The translations under genes were made by a program, and so were the position numbers. Below, in pieces: positions 1-8,318 of a stretch of 64,000 bases of DNA; the stretch's first letter is position 1; each line of letters opens with the position of its first letter. The notes beneath the pieces are model-generated. The model worked only from the letters and a program-made list of their open reading frames with translations, was not told where the DNA came from and made no database searches. Location of the stretch: assembly GCF_900105215.1 (NCBI RefSeq), contig NZ_FOIP01000001.1:434001-498000 (forward strand). The letters run 5' to 3'. The DNA comes from Lacrimispora sphenoides. GTDB lineage: Bacteria > Bacillota > Clostridia > Lachnospirales > Lachnospiraceae.

Positions 1-4
1 CATA

Positions 5-64
5 AAGAAAGGAGTGCTGCTTCCATAGACGAACAATCATCTATGGAAGCAGCACTCCTTTCTT
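5..64. terminator. Long perfect inverted repeat, probable bidirectional terminator
   Basis: Arms 5-29 and 40-64 are perfectly complementary over 25 bp around a 10-nt loop. The stem is much longer than an ordinary intrinsic terminator. It lies just beyond the terminator of the first gene, so it may end a gene entering from the left of the window, or be a small mobile palindrome. T-rich tracts on both strands are modest. Confidence 0.6.
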
Positions 65-75
65 ATGCCATAAAC

Positions 76-102
76 AGAAAAGCAGGTTCCAAAGAACCTG
101 CT
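76..102 (-). terminator. Intrinsic terminator of the AI-2E family gene
   Basis: On the minus strand a 9-bp stem (AGCAGGTTC / GAACCTGCT, 81-102) with a 4-nt loop is followed by TTTTCTGTTTA. It sits directly after the stop codon of the exporter gene. Confidence 0.75.
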
Positions 103-115
103 CGCTTAGGTAAAT

Positions 116-1321
116 CTACTCCCTATGGCCGGAAGAGACATCATCCGGGAAAGGGTCTACATTGACTGGGACCGGCTCTGCATGAGCTTCCCGAACCTTT
201 ATCTCCCTTGCCGCAATGACATCCCCGGCAATAATCTTTAATATATGAACGACGGGTACTGCCAAAACCATTCCCCATATCCCGGCAATTGCACCACCCA
301 CAGTGATTCCTATAACAATCAAAGCCGGGCTTAAGGAAAATGAGTTTCCCATAAGCTTTGGCTGTATCACATTTCCATCAATCTGCTGAGTAACAAGTAA
401 AACCAGGCCGGCAATCGCCCCTGTATTGATTCCGCTCGTACACGCAATGATAATCACAACGCCAATGGAGCCAAAAATTGAGCCAAAGTAAGGGATAATA
501 TTGCAGATACCCAGCATGACCCCAAGTGCCAACGAATACCTGGAACCAAGTATGGTAAATTCAATGGTGGTAATCGTACATAAAATCAGGGAATCTAAAA
601 GCTGGCAGACAATAAACTTTTTAAAACTATCATTGATAATGGTTCCGTACCTTAAAGCTGCATTTCTGGTTTTTTCTTGAAGAAACAAATCCATGAGCCG
701 CTTCATCTGAAATTTAACATTATGAGTTTCCAGAAGGAAATACACAGAAGATACAATTGTAATAAATCCGCTAAAAATATGGGAAGTAACTCCCAAGACA
801 GCATTTAGTGAGCCCATTACTTCTTTCAGGCCAATTCTCTCCAACACATTTTTCCAGGCAGTCTGGGGCGGTAAAATCTCTCCCAGCTTATCGGATAAGC
901 CAAACTTTTCCAGCGGCAGTTGTTCAATAGCCATTATGGCATTATTATAATAGGTATTAAAATTTGTTATAAAATCCAATATGCTTTTCTGAAGCAGGGG
1001 AATTCCCTTGTTAATAACCAGAACAACAACAGAGATAAATAAAGCATAAATAATAAAAACACTGATCCCCCTGGACCTCTTTTGAAACGGACTGTATTTA
1101 AGCCTGTTTAAGCGTCGTTCTAGCGCAGAACATGGGATATTCAGCAGATATGCTATGACAAATCCATAAAAGAAGGGAATAAGTACCTTTGTAGATGATT
1201 TAAGCCAAACCATCACATCTGAGACATTCATAACAATTTTATAAAATATAATAACCAGCATAGCAAGCAGCAGTCTTGATAAAAATACCCTTATCTGCTT
1301 TTTTTTCAACAATTCCTCCAT
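116..1321 (-). CDS. AI-2E family transporter (PerM/TqsA-like membrane protein)
   Basis: A 401-aa polytopic membrane protein. Hydrophobic segments alternate with a central cytoplasmic or amphipathic stretch. The C-terminal half has the family's glycine-rich helices and the conserved QQIDGNVIQPKLMG stretch. Members of this family include autoinducer-2 exporters and Na+/H+ antiporters, so the substrate cannot be assigned. I chose the ATG at 1321 because AAAGGAGG lies 6 nt upstream; an in-frame ATG 30 nt further upstream has no such site. The gene is followed by its own terminator and stands 55 nt from holA, with no clear functional link. Confidence 0.85.
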   Translation of the reverse strand: MEELLKKKQIRVFLSRLLLAMLVIIFYKIVMNVSDVMVWLKSSTKVLIPFFYGFVIAYLLNIPCSALERRLNRLKYSPFQKRSRGISVFIIYALFISVVVLVINKGIPLLQKSILDFITNFNTYYNNAIMAIEQLPLEKFGLSDKLGEILPPQTAWKNVLERIGLKEVMGSLNAVLGVTSHIFSGFITIVSSVYFLLETHNVKFQMKRLMDLFLQEKTRNAALRYGTIINDSFKKFIVCQLLDSLILCTITTIEFTILGSRYSLALGVMLGICNIIPYFGSIFGSIGVVIIIACTSGINTGAIAGLVLLVTQQIDGNVIQPKLMGNSFSLSPALIVIGITVGGAIAGIWGMVLAVPVVHILKIIAGDVIAAREIKVREAHAEPVPVNVDPFPDDVSSGHRE

Positions 1322-1376
1322 CCTGACCTCCTTTCCAAATAAAATAACCAAGTTTTACCGGTTTAATCGTTAAACC

Positions 1377-2348
1377 CTAATATTTTTGTGTCAGCAGCAA
1401 TTCCACCGCCATTCGGTCATTTAACCTCCCGGTCTTAACTGCTTCTTCTGTTTCCACGCACAAGTTTACATAAGATAGAATCTGGTCTTTAGAAAAAGTC
1501 CTTGCCTGAGGCATGATCTTACCTGCTGCAAAAGGAGGGATCTTAAGCTTTGAAGCAATGCCGCCTTTATCCATTCCCTTCCCCATCAGCTCCTTTGCCT
1601 GCAGAATCTGATTAAACTGTCTGGCAATCAGAAACAGGATCCTCATGGGAGGTTCTTTTAAAGTGAGCAGGTCCTCATAAAGGTCCATGGCCTTTTTTGT
1701 TTCCCTGTTCACAATCGCCGCCACCATTTCAAAAATTTTATTGGTTGTCCGGACTGTACAGATGATTTCCACATCCTCATCCGTTATAACCTCTCTTCCC
1801 AGAGTATAGCTTATGAGCTTCTCCAGTTCCATACGGATATTTTCCATATCATCTCCGGCCATGTGAAGAAACATTTCCATGGTACGTCCCGTGATCTTCT
1901 TTCCTTCCCTGGAAAGCAGAGTCCCCGCCCATCTGGCAAGCTGGGCCGTATCCTGACGTTCCATTTCAGCCGCATATCCCAGTTCCTTTACTTTTTTAAA
2001 CAGTTTGCTTCGCTTATCTATCTCTGATTCCACAAAGATCAGGCAGGTGGTATCCGGCATCTGGGACAGATAAGATACGATTTCATCCGAAGCCGATTTA
2101 AAAAACCCGCTGTTCTCTACCAGGATCAGACGTTTTTCTGCGAAAAAAGGCATGGTATCCGCAAGGCTGATGACTTCCCGCACATCAATCCCTTTTCCCT
2201 CAAACTGATTAAAGTTCATGGTATCGCCTGCCGTAATGGCTGCCTTCATTTGATTTTTATAGCTGTTCCTCAAAAAGGCTTCTTCTCCATATAGAAGATA
2301 GACCGGCTTGAAGCTGTGATTTTTTATATCCTGAGTCAGCGTCTGCAT
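1377..2348 (-). CDS. holA: DNA polymerase III subunit delta
   Basis: The delta subunit of the clamp loader opens the beta sliding clamp. The 323-aa product has the family's N-terminal AAA+ start (KPVYLLYGEEAF near residue 15), the TCLIFVESEIDKRSKLFK region near 105, and the helical C-terminal collar. The ATG at 2348 is preferred because GGGAGG stands 5 nt upstream and the length then matches the family. The longer in-frame starts would run into the end of comEC. The comEC-holA order is common in Firmicutes and suggests cotranscription. Confidence 0.92.
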   Translation of the reverse strand: MQTLTQDIKNHSFKPVYLLYGEEAFLRNSYKNQMKAAITAGDTMNFNQFEGKGIDVREVISLADTMPFFAEKRLILVENSGFFKSASDEIVSYLSQMPDTTCLIFVESEIDKRSKLFKKVKELGYAAEMERQDTAQLARWAGTLLSREGKKITGRTMEMFLHMAGDDMENIRMELEKLISYTLGREVITDEDVEIICTVRTTNKIFEMVAAIVNRETKKAMDLYEDLLTLKEPPMRILFLIARQFNQILQAKELMGKGMDKGGIASKLKIPPFAAGKIMPQARTFSKDQILSYVNLCVETEEAVKTGRLNDRMAVELLLTQKY

Positions 2349-2403
2349 GGTTTCCTCCCTCTTTGGCATGACTTTTTTATCCTCTCTAATTATAACGGGA
2401 GAA

Positions 2404-4863
2404 CTACTCTCCGTCAACGAAACTTTCAAAACGGATCTTCTCCCCATCGGTCCACATCATTATGGCTCCTCCTTCTCCTGTTTTGAAAACCTCAGTTCCT
2501 CTCTCTTTTAAGCGGTCCAAAACCTCCTGATGAGGATGTCCATAAGAATTACCCACCCCATAAGACACCACAGCCCACCGAGGCTTTATCGCGTCAAGGA
2601 ACGCCTCCCCGGAAGAATATTTCGAACCATGATGAGCCACCTTTAACACATTCACTTCTGCCAGCATCTGCCTTTCCCCAGGCCTTTCAAGAAGCTCTTC
2701 TTCTCCTCTTTCCTCCATGTCTCCTGTAAACAGCATGCGGCAGCTTCCATAGTCCATTTTTAATACTTCTGACTCCTCATTGGTGGTTTCCGGCCTGTCT
2801 TCTTTTCCGGGATACAGGCAGGTAATGCAAAGGTCCCCTATCTGAACCCCATCTCCTCCTGCCACATACATCACGTTGGTCCCCCGCCGCATTGCAAGTT
2901 CTTCCAGCTTCTTTATTGCCTCATCTTCTCTTCCATGATAGGGAAGCATGAGGTTTTCAATTCTTATATCTTCACTGTTTTCCAAAAGATAGGCGACACC
3001 GCTTAAATGATCCTGATCCCCATGGCTGTTAAATGCATAATGAATCACAGGTATTCCCATACTTTTTAAACAAGGCTCCAGGGAATATTTGCCCAGAGAT
3101 TTTTTAGAAGAGCTTCCTCCATCCACTAAAACCGCAGACCTTCCTGCCCGCAGCAGGATGCCATCCCCTTGCCCCACATCAAGAAACACTGCTTGAAGAC
3201 CATTTACAGGACCAGGCTTAAAAAACAGAATGCAAAAACAATACATCCCTGCAAGGAAAAGAACTTTTAATCCATAGAAACACCCTTTCAATTTCTCTTC
3301 CTTTTTCTTTTCCTTTTTCTCTTCTTTTTTCTCACCGGTTCTTTTAGCCTCATACTCCTCCCAGACTTTCAGGCAGTAAAGCCCTGCGACCAGAATAAGT
3401 CCGTAAGCCGCCAGCCGTCCAGCCTCCGGTCTGCCAAAGGTCAGGCTGTACCCAGGAAGTCCTTTCATGCTCCCGCAGATCCATTCATAAAAGGCAAGAA
3501 TATAATGTCCTGTTCCCGCCGCACCGATCCCAAGAAGGGGACTGAAGTTTCCAAGAAAGATAATGCTGATTCCGGAACAAACCACCCAATCCATTAATGG
3601 AATAAGCAGAAGATTTAAAAACAGTCCATAGAAAGGAATCTGATAAAAATGATATAAGGTAATTGGCATGGTGACCATTTGTACCGCCACTCCTGTGGAA
3701 ATTGCACTTGACAGGAACCTTTTCCTTCCAAGCCATTTTTCAATGATAGGGCTTGTCCCTCCGATGGCATAAACCGCTCCAAAGGACAGCTGAACACCTC
3801 CATTCGTAAGGAGGAGAGGTGACTTAAGACCCAGAAGCAACAGCGCAAGGGAAGCGGAGGATAAAAGGTCATAAGTCCTTCCAAGATAGGAGGCCAGAAA
3901 TGCGACAGACATCATAATCACTGCCCTCATCACCGAAGGACCGCTGCCTGTTAAAATCCCGTACAAAACAACCAGGACAGCTCCTGCCAGACCTGCACTT
4001 CCAAGGCCCAGACCGGTTTTCCTTAAAATCCGGTAAAAAGAAAGACCAAGGAAAGACATGTGCATGCCGCTTATTGCAAGAAGATGGGAGATTCCGTTCT
4101 TCTGATATAGAGATTTAATATCTTCCGGAAGCCCGCCCGTATCCCCTAAAACGGCTGCTGTTAATACACCGGCATCTTCTTTGGAGGTATACTTATAAAG
4201 GAGAGCGCGTCCCCATTCCCTGATCCGGCGTATTCCATCTAAGAGAGGATCTTCTCCTGGATCCAGAATCTCCAGTTCCTTCCCAAGAAACCTTCCATCA
4301 ATCCCCAGACCCTCATAATATTCCTTGCTGTCAAACTCCCCCGGATTCCTTGGTGACTGAAAAGGCTGTACCTCTCCCTTTACTTTGATAAGCTGTCCCA
4401 GCCGCAGACTTACATCTTTATTATCGCCAGTTCTTTGAGGAAATAACGGCGCATCTGTGCCCGGCTCTCCAAAAAGCTTCACAGACACCATCAGACTTGG
4501 AACAGAATAGCAGGTTTCCTGCTTCCATACCTTAATTTTCTTTAAAACAATCTGAAGAGATCCATTCTTTTCTTCAAAAGAATAAACCATTCCCTCTGCT
4601 TCCACATAACCACCGGTAAGCTCCTCAATGGTTCTTTCCCTTTCCTCCCACCTTATGCAATCGTATTCGGCCCAGGCCGCACCCAGGTATAAAAAAAGAA
4701 GAGGCAAAAGAACCCAAAGCCGGTTTCTGCCTCTCCAATAACCATAAAGAACAATTCCGGCAGCTAATAAAGCCGGAATAAAAAGCCAGGATGTCAAAAC
4801 CAGCAAAGCGGCAGTCTCTCCAAGTACAAATCCCCCTGCGATCAGACATAATGGGCGTTTTAT
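2404..4863 (-). CDS. comEC: DNA internalization protein ComEC/Rec2, apparent ATA start
   Basis: ComEC forms the inner-membrane channel for single-stranded DNA uptake. From 4863 the product is 819 aa. It has an N-terminal hydrophobic and OB-like part, a multi-spanning Competence domain, a very charged EKKEEKKEKKKEEK linker near 506-522, and a C-terminal metallo-beta-lactamase domain (LDVGQGDG near 556, HGDQDH near 614, HHGSKYSSG near 743). No ATG, GTG or TTG in frame precedes TTG 4806. Starting there would cut the first hydrophobic helix. The residues before it (KRPLCLIAGGFVLGETAAL) look like a native ComEC N-terminus. They begin at an ATA codon at 4863, 9 nt after GGAGG and overlapping the stop of the upstream gene. 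The choice is between a true ATA start and an ATG-to-ATA change. Confidence 0.85.
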   Translation of the reverse strand: MKRPLCLIAGGFVLGETAALLVLTSWLFIPALLAAGIVLYGYWRGRNRLWVLLPLLFLYLGAAWAEYDCIRWEERERTIEELTGGYVEAEGMVYSFEEKNGSLQIVLKKIKVWKQETCYSVPSLMVSVKLFGEPGTDAPLFPQRTGDNKDVSLRLGQLIKVKGEVQPFQSPRNPGEFDSKEYYEGLGIDGRFLGKELEILDPGEDPLLDGIRRIREWGRALLYKYTSKEDAGVLTAAVLGDTGGLPEDIKSLYQKNGISHLLAISGMHMSFLGLSFYRILRKTGLGLGSAGLAGAVLVVLYGILTGSGPSVMRAVIMMSVAFLASYLGRTYDLLSSASLALLLLGLKSPLLLTNGGVQLSFGAVYAIGGTSPIIEKWLGRKRFLSSAISTGVAVQMVTMPITLYHFYQIPFYGLFLNLLLIPLMDWVVCSGISIIFLGNFSPLLGIGAAGTGHYILAFYEWICGSMKGLPGYSLTFGRPEAGRLAAYGLILVAGLYCLKVWEEYEAKRTGEKKEEKKEKKKEEKLKGCFYGLKVLFLAGMYCFCILFFKPGPVNGLQAVFLDVGQGDGILLRAGRSAVLVDGGSSSKKSLGKYSLEPCLKSMGIPVIHYAFNSHGDQDHLSGVAYLLENSEDIRIENLMLPYHGREDEAIKKLEELAMRRGTNVMYVAGGDGVQIGDLCITCLYPGKEDRPETTNEESEVLKMDYGSCRMLFTGDMEERGEEELLERPGERQMLAEVNVLKVAHHGSKYSSGEAFLDAIKPRWAVVSYGVGNSYGHPHQEVLDRLKERGTEVFKTGEGGAIMMWTDGEKIRFESFVDGE

Positions 4864-5849
4864 TTTTCTGTTCCTCCTATATCACTAGATATTTCTTCAT
4901 TTTCCGCATTGTAATCCAGATTGCGTTCAAAAAGCTGGTTTAAGGAAATGGAATCCCGAAACATGACTTCCTGAGAACCGTTTACCGTAATCTGCACCTT
5001 ATTGATGGAGGAGGCCGCAGCCAGGGAATTCACGATAGAATAAATCGGGATATATTCCTTTACCTCCAGGTTGCTATTCAGAAATGCGGAATCGAAATTA
5101 ATATAACAGATGTTTTCATTGACCGATACATTAAGAAGCTTTGTATCCTTTGGAAGAGTCGGATTCATCCCCGGCCTTCCCGGACCGGCAATCAGCTGTT
5201 CAATGACCAGCTTTTCTAAGGAAGTGTTTACGTTATGCACCACTTCTCTTGTCTCTTTCACCAGCTTCTCACCGGTATCATCAGAGAAATACAAGGGCAG
5301 TTCTGTCTTCTCATAGGAGTTGACGTTGCTGATGTTGTCAATAAAATCAGTATTAGCCATAGGTCCTACCGGACTTCCGGAGCTGTCCATTAAGGGCTGT
5401 TCCGCAGTATACACGGCAACATAATCCACCCCTTTTACCTGAGTCAGTGTTCTTACCAGGGAAGCTCTGCATAGAATCTCCCTTGTTCCATTCATCATGG
5501 CATAATTGTTATCGAAATACAGATAAAGGACCGTGTCCTCCAGCTTGTAACGCTCAAAGCCTACCTTATCCGGAACCGCTGCCTGCCGGTCTAAATCTTT
5601 AGGTACAGTGCGAAGCTGTACCATCAGATTTCTGATCCTCCAGTCCGTCGCATCTTCTAAGTCCCCTTCCGGTTTCTGAGCCATTTGATAATCCTGAGGC
5701 TCCAACTTTGTCATGGCAGAGTTTAAATAATAGATCTTATATACATCTCCAATGGTTTCCGCTCCCTTTCCTTCTCTTTTTCCACAGCCGGTCAGACATA
5801 GAAAGCACACCAGGAAAAGGAGCCCCCTCCTTAGCAGTTTCAGTTTCAT
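4860..5849 (-). CDS. GerMN-domain lipoprotein
   Basis: A 329-aa exported lipoprotein with lipobox LTGC near residues 19-22. Two GerMN-type modules follow, at roughly residues 75-180 and 205-300. The second has the recognisable VIEQLIAGP and NVSVNENICYINFD stretches. GerMN domains occur in the sporulation and germination protein GerM and in lipoproteins paired with sensor kinases. Here the gene lies 17 nt downstream of a sensor kinase, so a role in signalling at the membrane is plausible but inferred. Its TAA stop overlaps the proposed ATA start of comEC. Confidence 0.85.
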   Translation of the reverse strand: MKLKLLRRGLLFLVCFLCLTGCGKREGKGAETIGDVYKIYYLNSAMTKLEPQDYQMAQKPEGDLEDATDWRIRNLMVQLRTVPKDLDRQAAVPDKVGFERYKLEDTVLYLYFDNNYAMMNGTREILCRASLVRTLTQVKGVDYVAVYTAEQPLMDSSGSPVGPMANTDFIDNISNVNSYEKTELPLYFSDDTGEKLVKETREVVHNVNTSLEKLVIEQLIAGPGRPGMNPTLPKDTKLLNVSVNENICYINFDSAFLNSNLEVKEYIPIYSIVNSLAAASSINKVQITVNGSQEVMFRDSISLNQLFERNLDYNAENEEISSDIGGTEK

Positions 5850-5866
5850 CTAATAGCCTCCTGTTT

Positions 5867-7309
5867 CTAAGAAATATACGTGAGGGGAATCCGTACGGTA
5901 AATGTGGCTCCGTCGCCCTCTTTGCTCTGAAGCTTCAAGGCTCCCTGGTGCATCAGCACGATTTTTTTTGTAATGGAAAGACCAAGGCCTGTCCCCCCTG
6001 TTTCTCTGGATCTGGCCTTATCCACCCGGTAGAACCGCTCGAACACATGCTCCTGGAACTCTTCCGAGATCCCGATTCCGGAATCAGCCACCTTTACGTA
6101 AAAAAACTTATGATCCGCGTCAAGGGTCACCCGTACCCAGCCGCCTTCCACGTTGTATTTGATGGCATTCTCCACCAGATTGCTTAAAGCCAGGGACAGC
6201 TTCATCTCATCCACATCGGCAGTGACTTCCCGGATGCTTTCAAAGGTAAGCTCCACATTGCGTTTCCCGGCAATGGGGCGAAGCCTTTTTAAGATCAGCT
6301 CCATGAGTCCGTTAATATTCACCTGGGCTATGTTTAAATTTCGTCCTGCAGTCTTGTCCATGCGTACCAAAGAAAGCAGGTCATCAATGATCTTGTTTTC
6401 CCGCTCGATTTCATCGGATATATCACTCAAAAATTCCCGGTAAAGATCTGTCGGAACATCTTCCATTCCCATCAGGGAATCGGCCAGCACCCGGATGGAC
6501 GTGATCGGGGTCTTTAGTTCATGGGAAACATTCGACACGAATTCTTCCCTGGACTGGTCCACTGCCTTTAGCTTCTTTAACGTCAGGTTAATGGTTTCCG
6601 TGATCTGTATGGTTTCCTTATAAGCATAGGGGCTGATGTTCTCGTCCATATCCCCTTCTGCCGCTCTGTTTAACGTCCGCTGCAGCTCCCGGAAGGGCTT
6701 CATCAAAAGCTTTGCAAGAAAAACCACAACAATGGCAAGGACGGAAAAGATCATAAGCTGAAGAAACGCTCCCTTATCCGATACCATGGAGACCCGGTTC
6801 AGCAAATCCTCCGTGGATGCCGTCACAATCATAACCCCGGCAATTTCCTTTTCCTGGCTATTGGAATAAATAGGAATCGTTAACGCCGAATAATGTTTAT
6901 CCGTATTATATTTGCTGCTGTTTTCTCCGTCAAAGCAACGGAGGACCTCCTCAGATATATTGAGCTTTCCCACAGAAAGGGAAAAAGTATCGCTGATGAT
7001 CCTGAAATTCCGGTTTACCACCACGATACGCCCATTGAACATATCTGCCTTTACGGACATTTCATTATCCAAAAGAGGGTCCCTTGGCTCCATGGTCAAG
7101 TACCCGATCCTTGTCATTTTATTGCTTAAAATCCAACACTGGTTTTGGATGTCCTGCATTCTGGACTCAATGAGGTTCTGCCGGTAAGTACCCAGCATGA
7201 CTGAATTCTGAATAAATACCGGTATGATTCCAACCACCAGAAGGGCAATGATTAAGGTGACCCGCAGGCTTATGGCATGTTTCTGATTAAAAAACTTTAC
7301 CTGGAACAT
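5867..7309 (-). CDS. Membrane sensor histidine kinase
   Basis: 480 aa. One TM helix spans about 16-36, an extracytoplasmic sensor region about 37-180, and a second TM about 183-203. HAMP follows, then a HisKA domain with the phospho-accepting His263 in SHELKTP. The ATPase domain has the N box (NLVENAIKYN), the G1 box (DSGIGI), FERFYRVDKAR and GTGLGLSI. This is the WalK/PhoR-like architecture. No response regulator is adjacent: upstream is a DegV protein, downstream the GerMN lipoprotein. Its cognate regulator is therefore outside this stretch. GGAGG precedes the start. Confidence 0.92.
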   Translation of the reverse strand: MFQVKFFNQKHAISLRVTLIIALLVVGIIPVFIQNSVMLGTYRQNLIESRMQDIQNQCWILSNKMTRIGYLTMEPRDPLLDNEMSVKADMFNGRIVVVNRNFRIISDTFSLSVGKLNISEEVLRCFDGENSSKYNTDKHYSALTIPIYSNSQEKEIAGVMIVTASTEDLLNRVSMVSDKGAFLQLMIFSVLAIVVVFLAKLLMKPFRELQRTLNRAAEGDMDENISPYAYKETIQITETINLTLKKLKAVDQSREEFVSNVSHELKTPITSIRVLADSLMGMEDVPTDLYREFLSDISDEIERENKIIDDLLSLVRMDKTAGRNLNIAQVNINGLMELILKRLRPIAGKRNVELTFESIREVTADVDEMKLSLALSNLVENAIKYNVEGGWVRVTLDADHKFFYVKVADSGIGISEEFQEHVFERFYRVDKARSRETGGTGLGLSITKKIVLMHQGALKLQSKEGDGATFTVRIPLTYIS

Positions 7310-7336
7310 GTCCCTGCACCTCCAACCTTATTTCTG

Positions 7337-8203
7337 TCATACATCCAGCCTTTTCGTACATGCAATGGCCAGTGCTCCAGGCCCAATGTGGCAGGATACG
7401 CTTAAAGAAAGATTGTCCACGTAGATTTCTCCTGTCTTTGGAAAAATCTCCTCCAGCTCCTTCTTAAATTCCATGGCAGCCACTTCATTATTGGTATGGG
7501 CAATGGCAATAGCGGTACGGATTCCTTCCGGATCACCAAACCGCTCCTCCATATCCTTTTTCGCGGCTGTAATCATCATGGTTTTGGCCTGCTTCATGGT
7601 TCTTGCCTTGGCAAAGGCGTCCAACTTCTCTCCCTGAATGGTAAGAACCGGTTTAATCCTTAAAAATGTCCCCAAAAGAGCTGCTGCCGGAGTGATCCTT
7701 CCACCCTTTTTTAAATATTCCAGCGTATCCAGTGTGATATAAATGGTAGATTCCATTTTCGTCTCATCCAGCTTTTCCTTAATGGCAGCTGCAGTCATTC
7801 CATCATCTGCCATTCTCTTAGCTTCCATAACCGACTGCCTTTGAGTGACAGAGATCCTCTGGTTATTGATGACAAACACCTTTCCCTCGTAATCATCAGC
7901 AAGCATTAGAGCAGTCTGACAGGCACTGCTCAATCCGCTTGACATGGGAATGTGTACAACTTCCTCATATTCTTCTAACAGTCTGTTCCACAGATCCAGA
8001 AGATCGGCCGGAGATGGCTGAGAGGTGGAAATGTCCACCCCTTCCTCCAGCTTTTCATAGAAATCATTCTGTGTCAGGCTGATATCCTCATAGAACGTTT
8101 CCCCTGCCATCATAAACGGCATGGGTACTACGTAAACCCCAGCTTCCGCTCCCTGTCTTTGGGTAATTCCGCTGTTGCTGTCTGTTACTATAGCTACTTT
8201 CAT
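7337..8203 (-). CDS. DegV family protein (fatty-acid-binding, FakB-like)
   Basis: 288 aa, full length for the family. DegV proteins bind a fatty acid; several act as FakB, presenting acyl chains to the FakA kinase for phospholipid synthesis. Visible hallmarks are the N-terminal DSNSGITQ, TSQPSP near residue 61, MSSGLSSACQ near 87 and the C-terminal HIGPGALAIA. No fakA is nearby, so the lipid role is by family only. AAGGAG precedes the ATG. Confidence 0.88.
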   Translation of the reverse strand: MKVAIVTDSNSGITQRQGAEAGVYVVPMPFMMAGETFYEDISLTQNDFYEKLEEGVDISTSQPSPADLLDLWNRLLEEYEEVVHIPMSSGLSSACQTALMLADDYEGKVFVINNQRISVTQRQSVMEAKRMADDGMTAAAIKEKLDETKMESTIYITLDTLEYLKKGGRITPAAALLGTFLRIKPVLTIQGEKLDAFAKARTMKQAKTMMITAAKKDMEERFGDPEGIRTAIAIAHTNNEVAAMEFKKELEEIFPKTGEIYVDNLSLSVSCHIGPGALAIACTKRLDV

Positions 8204-8318
8204 TTCTGTTCTCCTTCATCTCCGTAAGCAATGAGCCAGGCGCAGGATTGCCTGCATTGATGCATCTGGCGAATGCTGTGAGGATCAAATCCCCCGTAGC
8301 CTGCTGCACGGTATATGA

